Source of the DNA: Aquabacterium sp. | GTDB taxonomy: Bacteria > Pseudomonadota > Gammaproteobacteria > Burkholderiales > Burkholderiaceae_C | Direction: 5' to 3' | Length of the DNA: 64,000 bases | Assembly (NCBI RefSeq): GCF_016234775.1 | Contig: NZ_JACRAH010000036.1 | Location: forward strand, 1-64,000 | Shown here: positions 17,483 through 25,612 of the stretch, in pieces | How the letters are laid out: every line of letters begins with the position of its first letter | How positions within the stretch are numbered: the stretch's first letter is position 1 | Notes under the pieces: generated by a model | Database searches by the model: none | Told to the model about the DNA's origin: nothing | Seen by the model: the letters and a program-made list of their open reading frames with translations, nothing else | Made by a program: the position numbers and the translations under genes

Positions 17483-18685
17483 ATGCTGAGACACCTGAAA
17501 TGGACCTTCCTGCTGAGCCTGGTGCTGGTGCTCAACGGGTGTGGCGGCGGTGGCCCTGGTGATACCCAGGCCAATGGCAGTGGGGTGGGAACAGGGGGCA
17601 CGGGCTCTTACACCAATGGCCCGGTGTCAGGCCTGGGTTCGATCATCGTCAACAACGTGCGTTATGGGGTGGACTCGGCGCGCATCCGTCGCGATGACGA
17701 TGTCGATGGCAGTGCCAGCCATGCTTCGTCAGAGCTGAAGCTGGGCATGATGGTCGAAGTGCAGGGGTCCGGCGTGACGCCGGCTGCGACGCCAGGTGCC
17801 ACACCGGTTGCGATGGCCAGCACGGTGCGTTATGGCAGCGTGTTGGTGGGGCCTTCCGCCAATGTGGCAATCAATCTGGACGGCTCGCTGGCCTCCTTGA
17901 CTGTGCACCAGCAGCGTGTGAATGCCAATGCCCGGACGGTCGTGGCGCGCATGCCGAGTTCAGGCGATTTCGTCGAGGTGCATGGCTTGCTGGATGCCTC
18001 AGGTGTGTACACGGCGACTCGCATTGACGTGTTGAGCAGCCCGCCAGCAACCTACAAGATGGTGGGTTACGTCTCGGCCGCTTCCGATCGATATGTTTAC
18101 GTGGGACAGTCAACCGTAGTGCAGGCGATCGACTACAGAACGATGCTGGGCAGCTTGCCAGCTGGTGCGGGTGCCACGGCACGCATCCGAGTGTGGTTCA
18201 GTCCGACCCTCACTGCTGGTGCCTGGGTGGCCAGTCGCATCGTGGTGGATCAACCTCTGGTTGATGACGTGGATGAAGCCAGCGTGGAAGGCCTGGTTAC
18301 CCAGTTGCCCGATGCATCAGGCCTGATGAAGGTGGATGGGCAACTCGTGAACGTGCGTGGCATCACGTCGGCGATGGCCTTGACCTTGGGTGAGAGGGTG
18401 CGCGTAGAAGGTCGCCTGCAAGCGGGCGTGCTGATTGCCTCAGAGCTGGAGAGCGACAGTGAACTGGAGCAAGAAGCGAGTGGCACCGAGCTGCATGGGC
18501 AGATCAGCCAGGTCACGGCGCAAACGTTGGTGGTGCGGGGCGTGACGGTGGCCTACACCTCAGGTGTCGTGCAAAACAACCGGACGCTCCATGACGGTGA
18601 TTGCGTGGAAGTGCACGGCCAGGGCTACAACAGCGCAGCTCAGTTGATCGCGATCGAAATCGAGGTGGGCGACTCCTGCAATTGA
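17483..18685 (+). CDS. DUF5666 lipoprotein
   Basis: A 400-residue exported lipoprotein. The ATG at 17483 gives a lipoprotein signal, LLSLVLVLNGCGGGG, with the lipid Cys in LNGC; the track start at 17408 lies inside the DUF6502 gene. The mature protein holds several repeated small beta-domains built on G-x-V-x-x-G-x-Y and V+VEG motifs (GLVTQLPDASGLMKVDGQ, VRVEGRLQAGVLIASELE), as in DUF5666 OB-like repeats. Function is unknown. It is probably anchored in the outer membrane facing the periplasm. Confidence 0.78.
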   Translation: MLRHLKWTFLLSLVLVLNGCGGGGPGDTQANGSGVGTGGTGSYTNGPVSGLGSIIVNNVRYGVDSARIRRDDDVDGSASHASSELKLGMMVEVQGSGVTPAATPGATPVAMASTVRYGSVLVGPSANVAINLDGSLASLTVHQQRVNANARTVVARMPSSGDFVEVHGLLDASGVYTATRIDVLSSPPATYKMVGYVSAASDRYVYVGQSTVVQAIDYRTMLGSLPAGAGATARIRVWFSPTLTAGAWVASRIVVDQPLVDDVDEASVEGLVTQLPDASGLMKVDGQLVNVRGITSAMALTLGERVRVEGRLQAGVLIASELESDSELEQEASGTELHGQISQVTAQTLVVRGVTVAYTSGVVQNNRTLHDGDCVEVHGQGYNSAAQLIAIEIEVGDSCN

Positions 18686-18723
18686 GGCATCAGGCAGATT
18701 GTCGTCTAGCCTTGCCGTGCAAG

Positions 18724-19968
18724 TTACTGCACGGCACTCTTGATCTCGATGGTCACGTTCTGAGCGCCCGTTTTGATGGCGCCGGACTGACCAATCCAGT
18801 CTCCAGATTGGGGCATGGCATCGCCGCCTTTCGACACGCGCGCGGTGACGATCACATCGCTGAAGCCTGAGAGTTTGAACTGTGGCGCCATGGCCTGGGC
18901 ATCGTTCAACTCGAATTGGTAGGGTAGATCTCGCACCTGTTTGCGGATGATGGCCAGTGGCATCTTGGGGCCTTGTGCGGCCTTGGCATAGATGAACACG
19001 GTGTCATCGGGAGACACCTTGCCTGCCAGTTGTGCGGACAGGGTCACGGTGCCGGTGATTTGCTTGTGGCCGACGCTGATCCCGGCGTCGCCTTGTGCTG
19101 CTTCTGGCTTCAGGACAGGCAGGCCCGCCCGCTGCCGCGCATCATCCAACGCAGCTCGCATCTGGCGAGCCAACGCTGGATTGTCCGCTGGGGCATGTTG
19201 CACGGCCCGCTCCCACAGCGATGCGGCCGTCTTGTAGTCCTGCTTGTCATAGGCGATGGTGCCGGACAGCGACAAGGCCTTGAAGTTGTTCGCGTCCAGG
19301 CTCAAGGCCTTGTCGATCAGCTTGATGGGCTCGCCCTCCAGCTTGCGGCCTTGTGTCACCGCCAGCGCGTCGGCGTAGTCGGCATACAACTGGGCCTCAT
19401 CGGGGCGCTGCTCGATGGCCTTGCGATAGGCCGGCAACGATTCATCAAAGCGGCGCAGCGCGGCATAGGTGCGCGCCAGCATGGCCCAGCCTTCCGGGTT
19501 GTTGGGTTCAGCCTTGAGTTTGGCCACCAGGCTGTCGACCATGCCTTTGATCTGGTCTTCGTTCATGGCGTGTGGCGCACTGCTGCCTGACGCAGCACTG
19601 TTGCCGCTCGTGGCCTCACCATCGGCGGCAGCCGTGCTCACGGTAGTCCCACTGGGGCCAATCTGCCAAGCACTGGGCGTACCGACCAGGTAGTACCCCA
19701 TGGCGCCTGTGGCCACGACAAAGGCGGCCATGCCCCACATCAGCTTGCGAGAGACGCGGGGTGGCGCTTCCGGTGCCGAGGACACCAGCTTAGCTGTGGC
19801 ACTGGCTGCGCTTGCATGCACCTCGGCGCCGCTCATCACGGCATCGAGCAGTTGACGCTCCAGCTTGGCCTTGGCCTCCTGATAGGCGGTATCGGGCAGG
19901 GTGCCGCTGGCATGCAGATCGGCCAGTTGGCGCAACTGGGTCTTGAGGTGGTTGATGTCCAGGCTCAT
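18724..19968 (-). CDS. ccmI: cytochrome c biogenesis protein CcmI (TPR apocytochrome chaperone)
   Basis: A 414-residue protein: short cytoplasmic helix pair (LKTQLRQLADLHASGTLPDTAYQEAKAKLERQLL), one membrane segment (~89-110, LMWGMAAFVVATGAMGYYLVG), periplasmic TPR repeats (NPEGWAMLARTYAALRRFDESLPAYRKAI) and a C-terminal beta domain. CcmI presents apocytochrome c to the heme ligation complex. It is the last gene of the Ccm run, 6 bases after ccmH. Confidence 0.9.
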   Translation of the reverse strand: MSLDINHLKTQLRQLADLHASGTLPDTAYQEAKAKLERQLLDAVMSGAEVHASAASATAKLVSSAPEAPPRVSRKLMWGMAAFVVATGAMGYYLVGTPSAWQIGPSGTTVSTAAADGEATSGNSAASGSSAPHAMNEDQIKGMVDSLVAKLKAEPNNPEGWAMLARTYAALRRFDESLPAYRKAIEQRPDEAQLYADYADALAVTQGRKLEGEPIKLIDKALSLDANNFKALSLSGTIAYDKQDYKTAASLWERAVQHAPADNPALARQMRAALDDARQRAGLPVLKPEAAQGDAGISVGHKQITGTVTLSAQLAGKVSPDDTVFIYAKAAQGPKMPLAIIRKQVRDLPYQFELNDAQAMAPQFKLSGFSDVIVTARVSKGGDAMPQSGDWIGQSGAIKTGAQNVTIEIKSAVQ

Positions 19969-19974
19969 GGTGTC

Positions 19975-20478
19975 TCAAGGCTGCTCGGGCAGATCAGGGG
20001 TATCAGGATCGAAGGCATCGGCTTGCATGCGGGCGCGGCGGCGCAGCGTCCACCACAGGAAGGCCAGGCCTCCCACCGCCAGCAGGCCTGGGCCGAACCA
20101 CAGCAGCGCCGTGCTGCGATCCACCGGCGGGCGGTAGAGGATGAAGTTGCCGTAGCGAGACGTCATGTAGTTGCGGATCTGTTGCTCGTTCTGCCCGCGT
20201 TGCAACTGTTCGCGGATCTCCTGGCGCAGGTCGACGGCCAGCCCGGAGTGCGAATCGGCCACCGTCTGGTTCTGGCAGACCAGGCAGCGCAGTTCGCCGG
20301 CAATGGCCATCATGCGGGCTTCCTGTTCGGGGTTCTCGGCCAGCAGGGCGGCTTCACCGGCCCAGGCGTTCGGTGATGTCACCGTGAGGTGCAGGCACAG
20401 CACCAGGCCACACCAGGCCAGCATACGCAGGGCTGGCCGGACCCATGAGTGTGCGTGTGGGACAGCAAGATCAGCCAT
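19975..20478 (-). CDS. ccmH: cytochrome c biogenesis protein CcmH (thiol-disulfide protein)
   Basis: A 167-residue protein with signal/membrane segment, the redox motif LRCLVCQNQ (Cys65, Cys68), a helical domain (RQEIREQLQRGQNEQQIRNYMTSRYGNFILYRPP) and a C-terminal membrane helix. It keeps apocytochrome CxxCH thiols reduced for ligation. Its start overlaps the ccmG end by 8 bases. Confidence 0.95.
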   Translation of the reverse strand: MADLAVPHAHSWVRPALRMLAWCGLVLCLHLTVTSPNAWAGEAALLAENPEQEARMMAIAGELRCLVCQNQTVADSHSGLAVDLRQEIREQLQRGQNEQQIRNYMTSRYGNFILYRPPVDRSTALLWFGPGLLAVGGLAFLWWTLRRRARMQADAFDPDTPDLPEQP

Positions 20479-20995
20479 TGAGTTGCCTCAGCAGGGGTTC
20501 GATTTCATTGACCAGCACGTCCGGCGTGATGGGGCCGATGTGCTTGTGGCGGATCACGCCCGCCTTGTCGATGATGAAGGTCTCGGGCACACCATAGACG
20601 CCGAAGTCGATGCCGATGCGGCCCTCATGATCGAACAAGGATTCAACATAAGGGTTGCCGCCATCACGCAGCCAGGCCAGGCCATCCGGGCGCTCGTCCT
20701 TGTAGTTCAGGCCATAGATGGGCACGACGTTGCGGCGCGCGAATTCAACCAGCACAGGGTGCTCCTGCCTGCAGGCGCCACACCACGATGCCCACACATT
20801 GAGCATCCAGACCTTGCCCAGCAGGTCTTCCTTACGCAGGCTGCGGCTGGTGTCGCTCAAGGCGGGCAGATTGAAGGCGGGCGCGGGCTTGCCGATCAGG
20901 GGGGAGGGGACTTCGCGCGGGTCACGTTTGAGGCCCAGGCCGAGGAACACGGCCAGCGTCAGGAAGATGCCCAGCGGCAAGAGGAAGCGTTTCAT
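20471..20995 (-). CDS. ccmG: thiol:disulfide protein CcmG/DsbE
   Basis: A 174-residue membrane-anchored thioredoxin-like protein: N-terminal anchor (LLPLGIFLTLAVFLGLGL), active site WASWCGACRQEHP (Cys72, Cys75) and the conserved GVPETFIIDKAG cis-Pro loop. It reduces CcmH or apocytochrome in the periplasm. It overlaps ccmF by 4 bases (ATGA). Confidence 0.95.
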   Translation of the reverse strand: MKRFLLPLGIFLTLAVFLGLGLKRDPREVPSPLIGKPAPAFNLPALSDTSRSLRKEDLLGKVWMLNVWASWCGACRQEHPVLVEFARRNVVPIYGLNYKDERPDGLAWLRDGGNPYVESLFDHEGRIGIDFGVYGVPETFIIDKAGVIRHKHIGPITPDVLVNEIEPLLRQLNG

Positions 20996-22935
20996 GCTGT
21001 GGCTCCTGTTGCTGTGGGTGTGGAGCGCTCAACCGGCTTGCGGACTCGGTAGCGTCGGTCACTGGCTGCCATCATGCCGCCGATGGCCATGATCAGGCAG
21101 CCTCCCCAGATCCAGTCCACAAAAGGCTTGTGATAGACGCGGATGATCCACTCGCCCGTCTCCAGTTGTTCACCCATCGACACATACAGGTCACGCGTGA
21201 TGCCTGCATCAATGGCGGCTTCGGTCATGGGGTTGCTCTGCACCTTGTAGATGCGCTTTTCGGGGTAGAGGGTGCTCACCGTCTTGCCATTGCGTGTGAT
21301 GCGCATCTCACCACGGGCTGCCACGAAGTTCGGGCCTTGCACCTCGCGCACATCCTGCAGCTGGAAGACATAGCCGCCCACCTCGGTGGTGTCGTGCAGC
21401 TTCATCTTCACATCGCGTTCTGTCTCGTAGGTGCGCACCATGCTGACGCCAAACGCAAAGGCAGCCACACCCAGGTGGGCCACGATCATGCCGGCCATGG
21501 CCAGAGGGATCTTGCGCCAGCCCTTTTCGTGCAGGTCCACCGCGATGGAGGCCACGATCCAGAAGGCCATCCACAAGCCGATGGAGGTGCCCAGCGAGAT
21601 CTTGCCGGCCAGCCATTGCGTGGCCAGCGCCGCCACGATCGACACCGCCAGCGCCCAGCGCAGTCGCACGGCCAGATCAGGCAGCTCGGCTTGCTTCCAG
21701 CGTGCCAGCGGGCCCACCCCCATCAGGAAGACCAGTGGCGTCATCAGCGGCACGAACACCGTGTCGAAGTAGGGTGGTCCCACCGAGATCTTGCCCAGCC
21801 CCATGGCATCGAGGAACAGCGGGTAGAGCGTGCCCAGCAGCACCGAGCCCATGGCCACGATCAACAGCACGTTATTGGCCAGCAGCATGGATTCTTTGGA
21901 GACCAGGCCGAAGCGCTGGCCCAGGCCCACGGTGGGCGCACGCCAGGCATACAAAGTGAGTGATGCGCCGATCACCACCACCAGGAAGGTCAGGATGAAC
22001 GCGCCTCGCAGTGGGTCGGTGGCAAAGGCATGGACGGACGACAGCACGCCCGAGCGGACCAGGAAGGTGCCCAGCAGCGACAGCGAGAACGCCGTGATGG
22101 CCAGCAGCACCGTCCAGTTCTTGAAGCTGCCGCGCTTCTCGGTCACGGCCAGCGAGTGCATCAAGGCCGTGCCAGCCAGCCAGGGCATGAAGGAGGCGTT
22201 TTCAACCGGATCCCAGAACCACCAGCCACCCCAGCCCAGCTCGTAATAGGCCCACACGCTGCCCAGCATGATGCCAATCGTCAGGCAGATCCAGGCGGCA
22301 ATCGTCCAGGGGCGCGTCCAGCGGGCCCAGGTGGCATCGAGTTGGCCGCCCAACAGGGCCGCAATGGCGAAGGCGAAGGCCACGGAGAAGCCCACATAGC
22401 CCATGTACAGCATGGGCGGGTGCGCCACCATGCCGGGGTCCTGCAGCAGCGGGTTCAGGTCTCGGCCATCCAGCGCCATGGGCAGCAGGCGCTCGAACGG
22501 GTTGGAGGTTGCCAGCATGAACAGCAGGAAGCCGAAGCTGATCATGCCCATCACGGCCAGGATGCGGGCCAGCACGGCTTGCGGCAGGTGCTGGCTGAAT
22601 TGCGCCACAGCCAGCATCCAGAAGGACAGCATCATCACCCACAGCAGCAGCGAGCCTTCGTGGCCACCCCAGACACCAGCGATGCGATAGGGCAGTGGCA
22701 GCGCGCTGTTGGAGTTGGAAGCCACGTACAGCACCGAAAAATCATGGCGGATGAAGCTGGCCATCAGGGCGATGAAGGCCGCGCCGATCAGCACGAAGAG
22801 CACGCGCGCCAGCGGTCGGGCCAGGCCCATCAGGGCGGCATCATCCTTGTAGGCGCCCCACAATGGCATGGCCGACAACAGCATGGAGACGGCGAGCGCC
22901 AGCACCAGCGCGATCTGGCCCAGTTCGGGAATCAT
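20992..22935 (-). CDS. ccmF: heme lyase CcmF
   Basis: A 647-residue polytopic membrane protein of normal length. The tryptophan-rich heme-handling WWD motif is [20 protein letters not shown], and conserved His residues lie in the flanking segments ([11 protein letters not shown] region, [11 protein letters not shown]). It performs heme ligation to CxxCH with CcmH and CcmI. It overlaps ccmE by 4 bases. Confidence 0.96.
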   Translation of the reverse strand: MIPELGQIALVLALAVSMLLSAMPLWGAYKDDAALMGLARPLARVLFVLIGAAFIALMASFIRHDFSVLYVASNSNSALPLPYRIAGVWGGHEGSLLLWVMMLSFWMLAVAQFSQHLPQAVLARILAVMGMISFGFLLFMLATSNPFERLLPMALDGRDLNPLLQDPGMVAHPPMLYMGYVGFSVAFAFAIAALLGGQLDATWARWTRPWTIAAWICLTIGIMLGSVWAYYELGWGGWWFWDPVENASFMPWLAGTALMHSLAVTEKRGSFKNWTVLLAITAFSLSLLGTFLVRSGVLSSVHAFATDPLRGAFILTFLVVVIGASLTLYAWRAPTVGLGQRFGLVSKESMLLANNVLLIVAMGSVLLGTLYPLFLDAMGLGKISVGPPYFDTVFVPLMTPLVFLMGVGPLARWKQAELPDLAVRLRWALAVSIVAALATQWLAGKISLGTSIGLWMAFWIVASIAVDLHEKGWRKIPLAMAGMIVAHLGVAAFAFGVSMVRTYETERDVKMKLHDTTEVGGYVFQLQDVREVQGPNFVAARGEMRITRNGKTVSTLYPEKRIYKVQSNPMTEAAIDAGITRDLYVSMGEQLETGEWIIRVYHKPFVDWIWGGCLIMAIGGMMAASDRRYRVRKPVERSTPTATGATA

Positions 22936-23393
22936 TTGTGCTCCTTGTGTTGGCCGGCTTCGATGCGGGCGTTGGCGTCGGCCGCGCGCTTGAGGGCTTC
23001 GGCGGCTTCGGGCGGCATGTAGTTCTCATCGTGCTTGGCCAGCACCTCTTGCGCAACGAACACGCCGTCCGTGCCCAGCTTGCCTTGCGCCACCACGCCT
23101 TTGCCTTCCTTGAACAGGTCGGGCAGGATGCCCTGATAGCGCACGGGCACCTTGCGGAAGGTGTCGGTCACCACGAAGTTGACCATCACGCCGTCTCGCG
23201 TCACCGAGCCTTTTTCAACCAGACCACCAAGGCGGAAGGTGCGGTCCAGCGGGGCCTCCTTGGCCACGATCTGCGAGGGCGTGAAGAAGAACACCAGGTT
23301 CTTCTGAAAGGCGTTGAGGACCAGTGCGGCCGCGATGCCCAGGATGGCCAGGCCACCCAGGATGAGCATCAGGCGCTTCTTGCGGGGTGTCAT
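22932..23393 (-). CDS. ccmE: heme chaperone CcmE
   Basis: A 153-residue membrane-anchored OB-fold protein. The start is the ATG at 23393 ([14 protein letters not shown]); the track extension upstream runs into ccmD. The covalent heme ligand is the His in [13 protein letters not shown]. It carries heme from CcmABCD to CcmF. Confidence 0.95.
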   Translation of the reverse strand: MTPRKKRLMLILGGLAILGIAAALVLNAFQKNLVFFFTPSQIVAKEAPLDRTFRLGGLVEKGSVTRDGVMVNFVVTDTFRKVPVRYQGILPDLFKEGKGVVAQGKLGTDGVFVAQEVLAKHDENYMPPEAAEALKRAADANARIEAGQHKEHK

Positions 23394-23394
23394 C

Positions 23395-23577
23395 TTATGT
23401 ATCCTCTTGTTCGCTGCGGCTGGCCAGCTGGGCATGGCGCCAGGCCTGGCGTCGGCGATGGGTGGCCATCAGCGGCTCGACCAGCATGCACAGCAAGGTG
23501 ACGCCATAGGCGCCCCAGATGTACAGGCCGTAGCCGTCCATGGCGATGAAGTCGGAAAAGCTCTGCCATTGCGACAT
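23395..23577 (-). CDS. ccmD: heme exporter protein CcmD
   Basis: A 60-residue single-pass protein ([23 protein letters not shown] followed by a basic HRRRQAW tail), the size and layout of CcmD, between ccmC and ccmE. It stabilises the CcmC-CcmE heme complex. Confidence 0.92.
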   Translation of the reverse strand: MSQWQSFSDFIAMDGYGLYIWGAYGVTLLCMLVEPLMATHRRRQAWRHAQLASRSEQEDT

Positions 23578-23584
23578 GGTTCAT

Positions 23585-24343
23585 TCACTCCTGGCGACCG
23601 TTCTGATGACCATGGACGAGCGCTTGCACCCACTGGGTCTCGCTTTCGCGCTCCAGCACGATGGCCCGCGTGCGGGTGAAGACCACGGCAAAGGCGTAGG
23701 CCCAGAAGGCGATGGTCATGAGCAGCATGGCGGTGAGCATGGTCGAGGCCATGGTGGGGGCGGCCGTCATGCTGATGGACGCGCCCTGGTGCAAGGTATT
23801 CCACCAGCGCACCGAGAAATAGATGATGGGCACGTTGATGGCACCAACCAATGCAATCAGGGCGCCAGCGGCATCGGCACGGCGCGGGTCATCGATGGCT
23901 TCGACCAGGGCCATGTAGCCCAGGTACAGAAAGAGCAGGATCAGCTCGGAGGTGAGCCTGGCATCCCAGACCCACCAGGCGCCCCAGGTGGGTTTGCCCC
24001 AGAAAGCGCCGGTCCACAGCGCGATGAAGGTGAACAGGGCACCCGTGGGCGCAATCGCGCGGGCCAGCATGGAGGCCAGCCTCACCTTGAAGGCCCAGCC
24101 TGTGGCAGCCCAGAAGGCCATGGCCATGTACAGCACCATGGACATCCAGGCAGCAGGCACGTGGATGAAGATGATGCGGTAGGACTGACCTTGCTGAAAA
24201 TCCGTCGGCGCGACGATGAAGCCCATGTACAGGCCTGCCGCGCTCATCAACAGGCAGACGGCCCATAACCAGGGCATGAGGGCCCCGGCCAGGCGTTCGA
24301 ACTTCGAGGGCGCGGCGAAAGTGGTCCAGTTCAGCTTAGACAT
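23585..24343 (-). CDS. ccmC: heme ABC-type permease CcmC
   Basis: A 252-residue, six-helix protein with the heme-presenting WWD motif GKPTWGAWWVWDARLTSELILLFLY and conserved HVPAAW. It loads heme onto CcmE. It lies 7 bases before ccmD. Confidence 0.95.
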   Translation of the reverse strand: MSKLNWTTFAAPSKFERLAGALMPWLWAVCLLMSAAGLYMGFIVAPTDFQQGQSYRIIFIHVPAAWMSMVLYMAMAFWAATGWAFKVRLASMLARAIAPTGALFTFIALWTGAFWGKPTWGAWWVWDARLTSELILLFLYLGYMALVEAIDDPRRADAAGALIALVGAINVPIIYFSVRWWNTLHQGASISMTAAPTMASTMLTAMLLMTIAFWAYAFAVVFTRTRAIVLERESETQWVQALVHGHQNGRQE

Positions 24344-24346
24344 CCA

Positions 24347-25003
24347 TCAATCCAGTGCAATCTTGAGCGCAGCGGCGGTCGCCCAGGGGGCGCCCAACAA
24401 GGTCAGTAGCAACAGCGCACCTAGCAGGGACAAGTGGCCTTCCGGCGAGAGCCCCGCAGAGACCGCCACCACGGCCCCCGCCCCGAAAATCAGCACGGGC
24501 ACGGCCAGTGGCAGCACCAGCAGCACGATCAGCATGCCACCGCTGCGCAGGCCCAGCGTCAGGGCCGCGCCCACGCCACCCAGCAGGCTGAGGACCGGCG
24601 TGCCCAGCAGGAGGCTGAGCACGAGGGTGGCCAATTGTCCTCCTTGCAGGTCGAACAGCAGGCCCAGTACGGGCGATGCCAGCACCAGGGGCAGGCCATT
24701 GATGCTCCAGTGCGCCATGGCCTTGGCCAGGGTGAGGCCCGGCAGTGACTGGCCAGACAGCAGCATCTGCTCCAGGCTGCCATCTGCAAAGTCCGATCCA
24801 TACAGGCTGCCCAGGGACAGCAGCGAGGCCAGCAGTGCACACACCCACACCACGCCAGGGGCGATGGTGCGCAGCGTCTGGGGTTCCGGTCCCACACCCA
24901 GGGGGAACAGGCTGGCCGCCACGATGAAGAACACCAGGGGCAGCAGGGCCTCCACCCGGCGGCGCATGGCCAGCTTCCAGTCTCGCAGGATCAAAGGCCA
25001 CAT
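24347..25003 (-). CDS. ccmB: heme exporter permease CcmB
   Basis: About 218 residues, six hydrophobic segments, with LILRDWKLAMRRRVEALLPLVFF and the SLYGSDFADGSLEQMLLSG motif of CcmB. The ATG at 25003 follows the ccmA stop; the track TTG at 25012 would overlap it. Confidence 0.92.
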   Translation of the reverse strand: MWPLILRDWKLAMRRRVEALLPLVFFIVAASLFPLGVGPEPQTLRTIAPGVVWVCALLASLLSLGSLYGSDFADGSLEQMLLSGQSLPGLTLAKAMAHWSINGLPLVLASPVLGLLFDLQGGQLATLVLSLLLGTPVLSLLGGVGAALTLGLRSGGMLIVLLVLPLAVPVLIFGAGAVVAVSAGLSPEGHLSLLGALLLLTLLGAPWATAAALKIALD

Positions 25004-25008
25004 GCTGC

Positions 25009-25602
25009 TCAACCCTTCCGCACCAGACTGAGGTCCAGCTCGATGGCCCCAGGCAGGGACAGCGCCTGGTGACTGGTCAGGATCACGGCGCCCCCGTTCT
25101 GACAGTGCTGCTGGATCAACTTGTTGAGCGTGGTGATGCCTTGATCGTCCAACGCGTCAAAAGGTTCGTCCAGGATCCAGAGCTTGCTGGAGGCAGACAG
25201 ACACAGCCGAGCCAGGGCCACCCTGCGCTTCTGCCCCTGTGACAAGGTACGCACAGGCGAAAGCCGTTGCCTGTGCACACCCATGTGGGTCAGCGCCTCG
25301 GTGCAGGTCTGATCGTCAAAGGGCAGATCGTGCAGGCGCAGCAGGAAGCTCAGAGCTTCGATGGCGTTGAGGTCGTCCTTGAGCCCATGCTGGTGACCGA
25401 TGTAGGCCAGGGGCACGGGGCGGTCGATCTGGCCGTCGGCGGCTTGTGACAAACCCGCCAGCAGCCGCAAGAGGCTGGTCTTGCCTTGCCCATTGGGCCC
25501 GCGCACCCACAGCAGCTGGCCAGGCATGACCGCCATGTGCAGATGTGCAAAAAGCAGCCGACCACCGCGCCGACAGGCCAGATCCTGGGCGTGCAGGTGC
25601 AC
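25009..25602 (-). CDS. ccmA: heme exporter ATPase CcmA
   Basis: A small ABC ATPase with Walker A GPNGQGKTSLL, signature LSQGQKRRVALAR and Walker B LWILDEPFDALD. I place the start at the GTG at 25602 (VHLHAQDLACRRGG), giving 197 residues, the family size, and starting just after the stop of the preceding barrel gene. The track start (25701) would bury ~33 codons in that gene. No strong ribosome site is visible, so translation may be coupled to the upstream gene. Confidence 0.9.
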   Translation of the reverse strand: MHLHAQDLACRRGGRLLFAHLHMAVMPGQLLWVRGPNGQGKTSLLRLLAGLSQAADGQIDRPVPLAYIGHQHGLKDDLNAIEALSFLLRLHDLPFDDQTCTEALTHMGVHRQRLSPVRTLSQGQKRRVALARLCLSASSKLWILDEPFDALDDQGITTLNKLIQQHCQNGGAVILTSHQALSLPGAIELDLSLVRKG

Positions 25603-25612
25603 CGGAGTGTGA

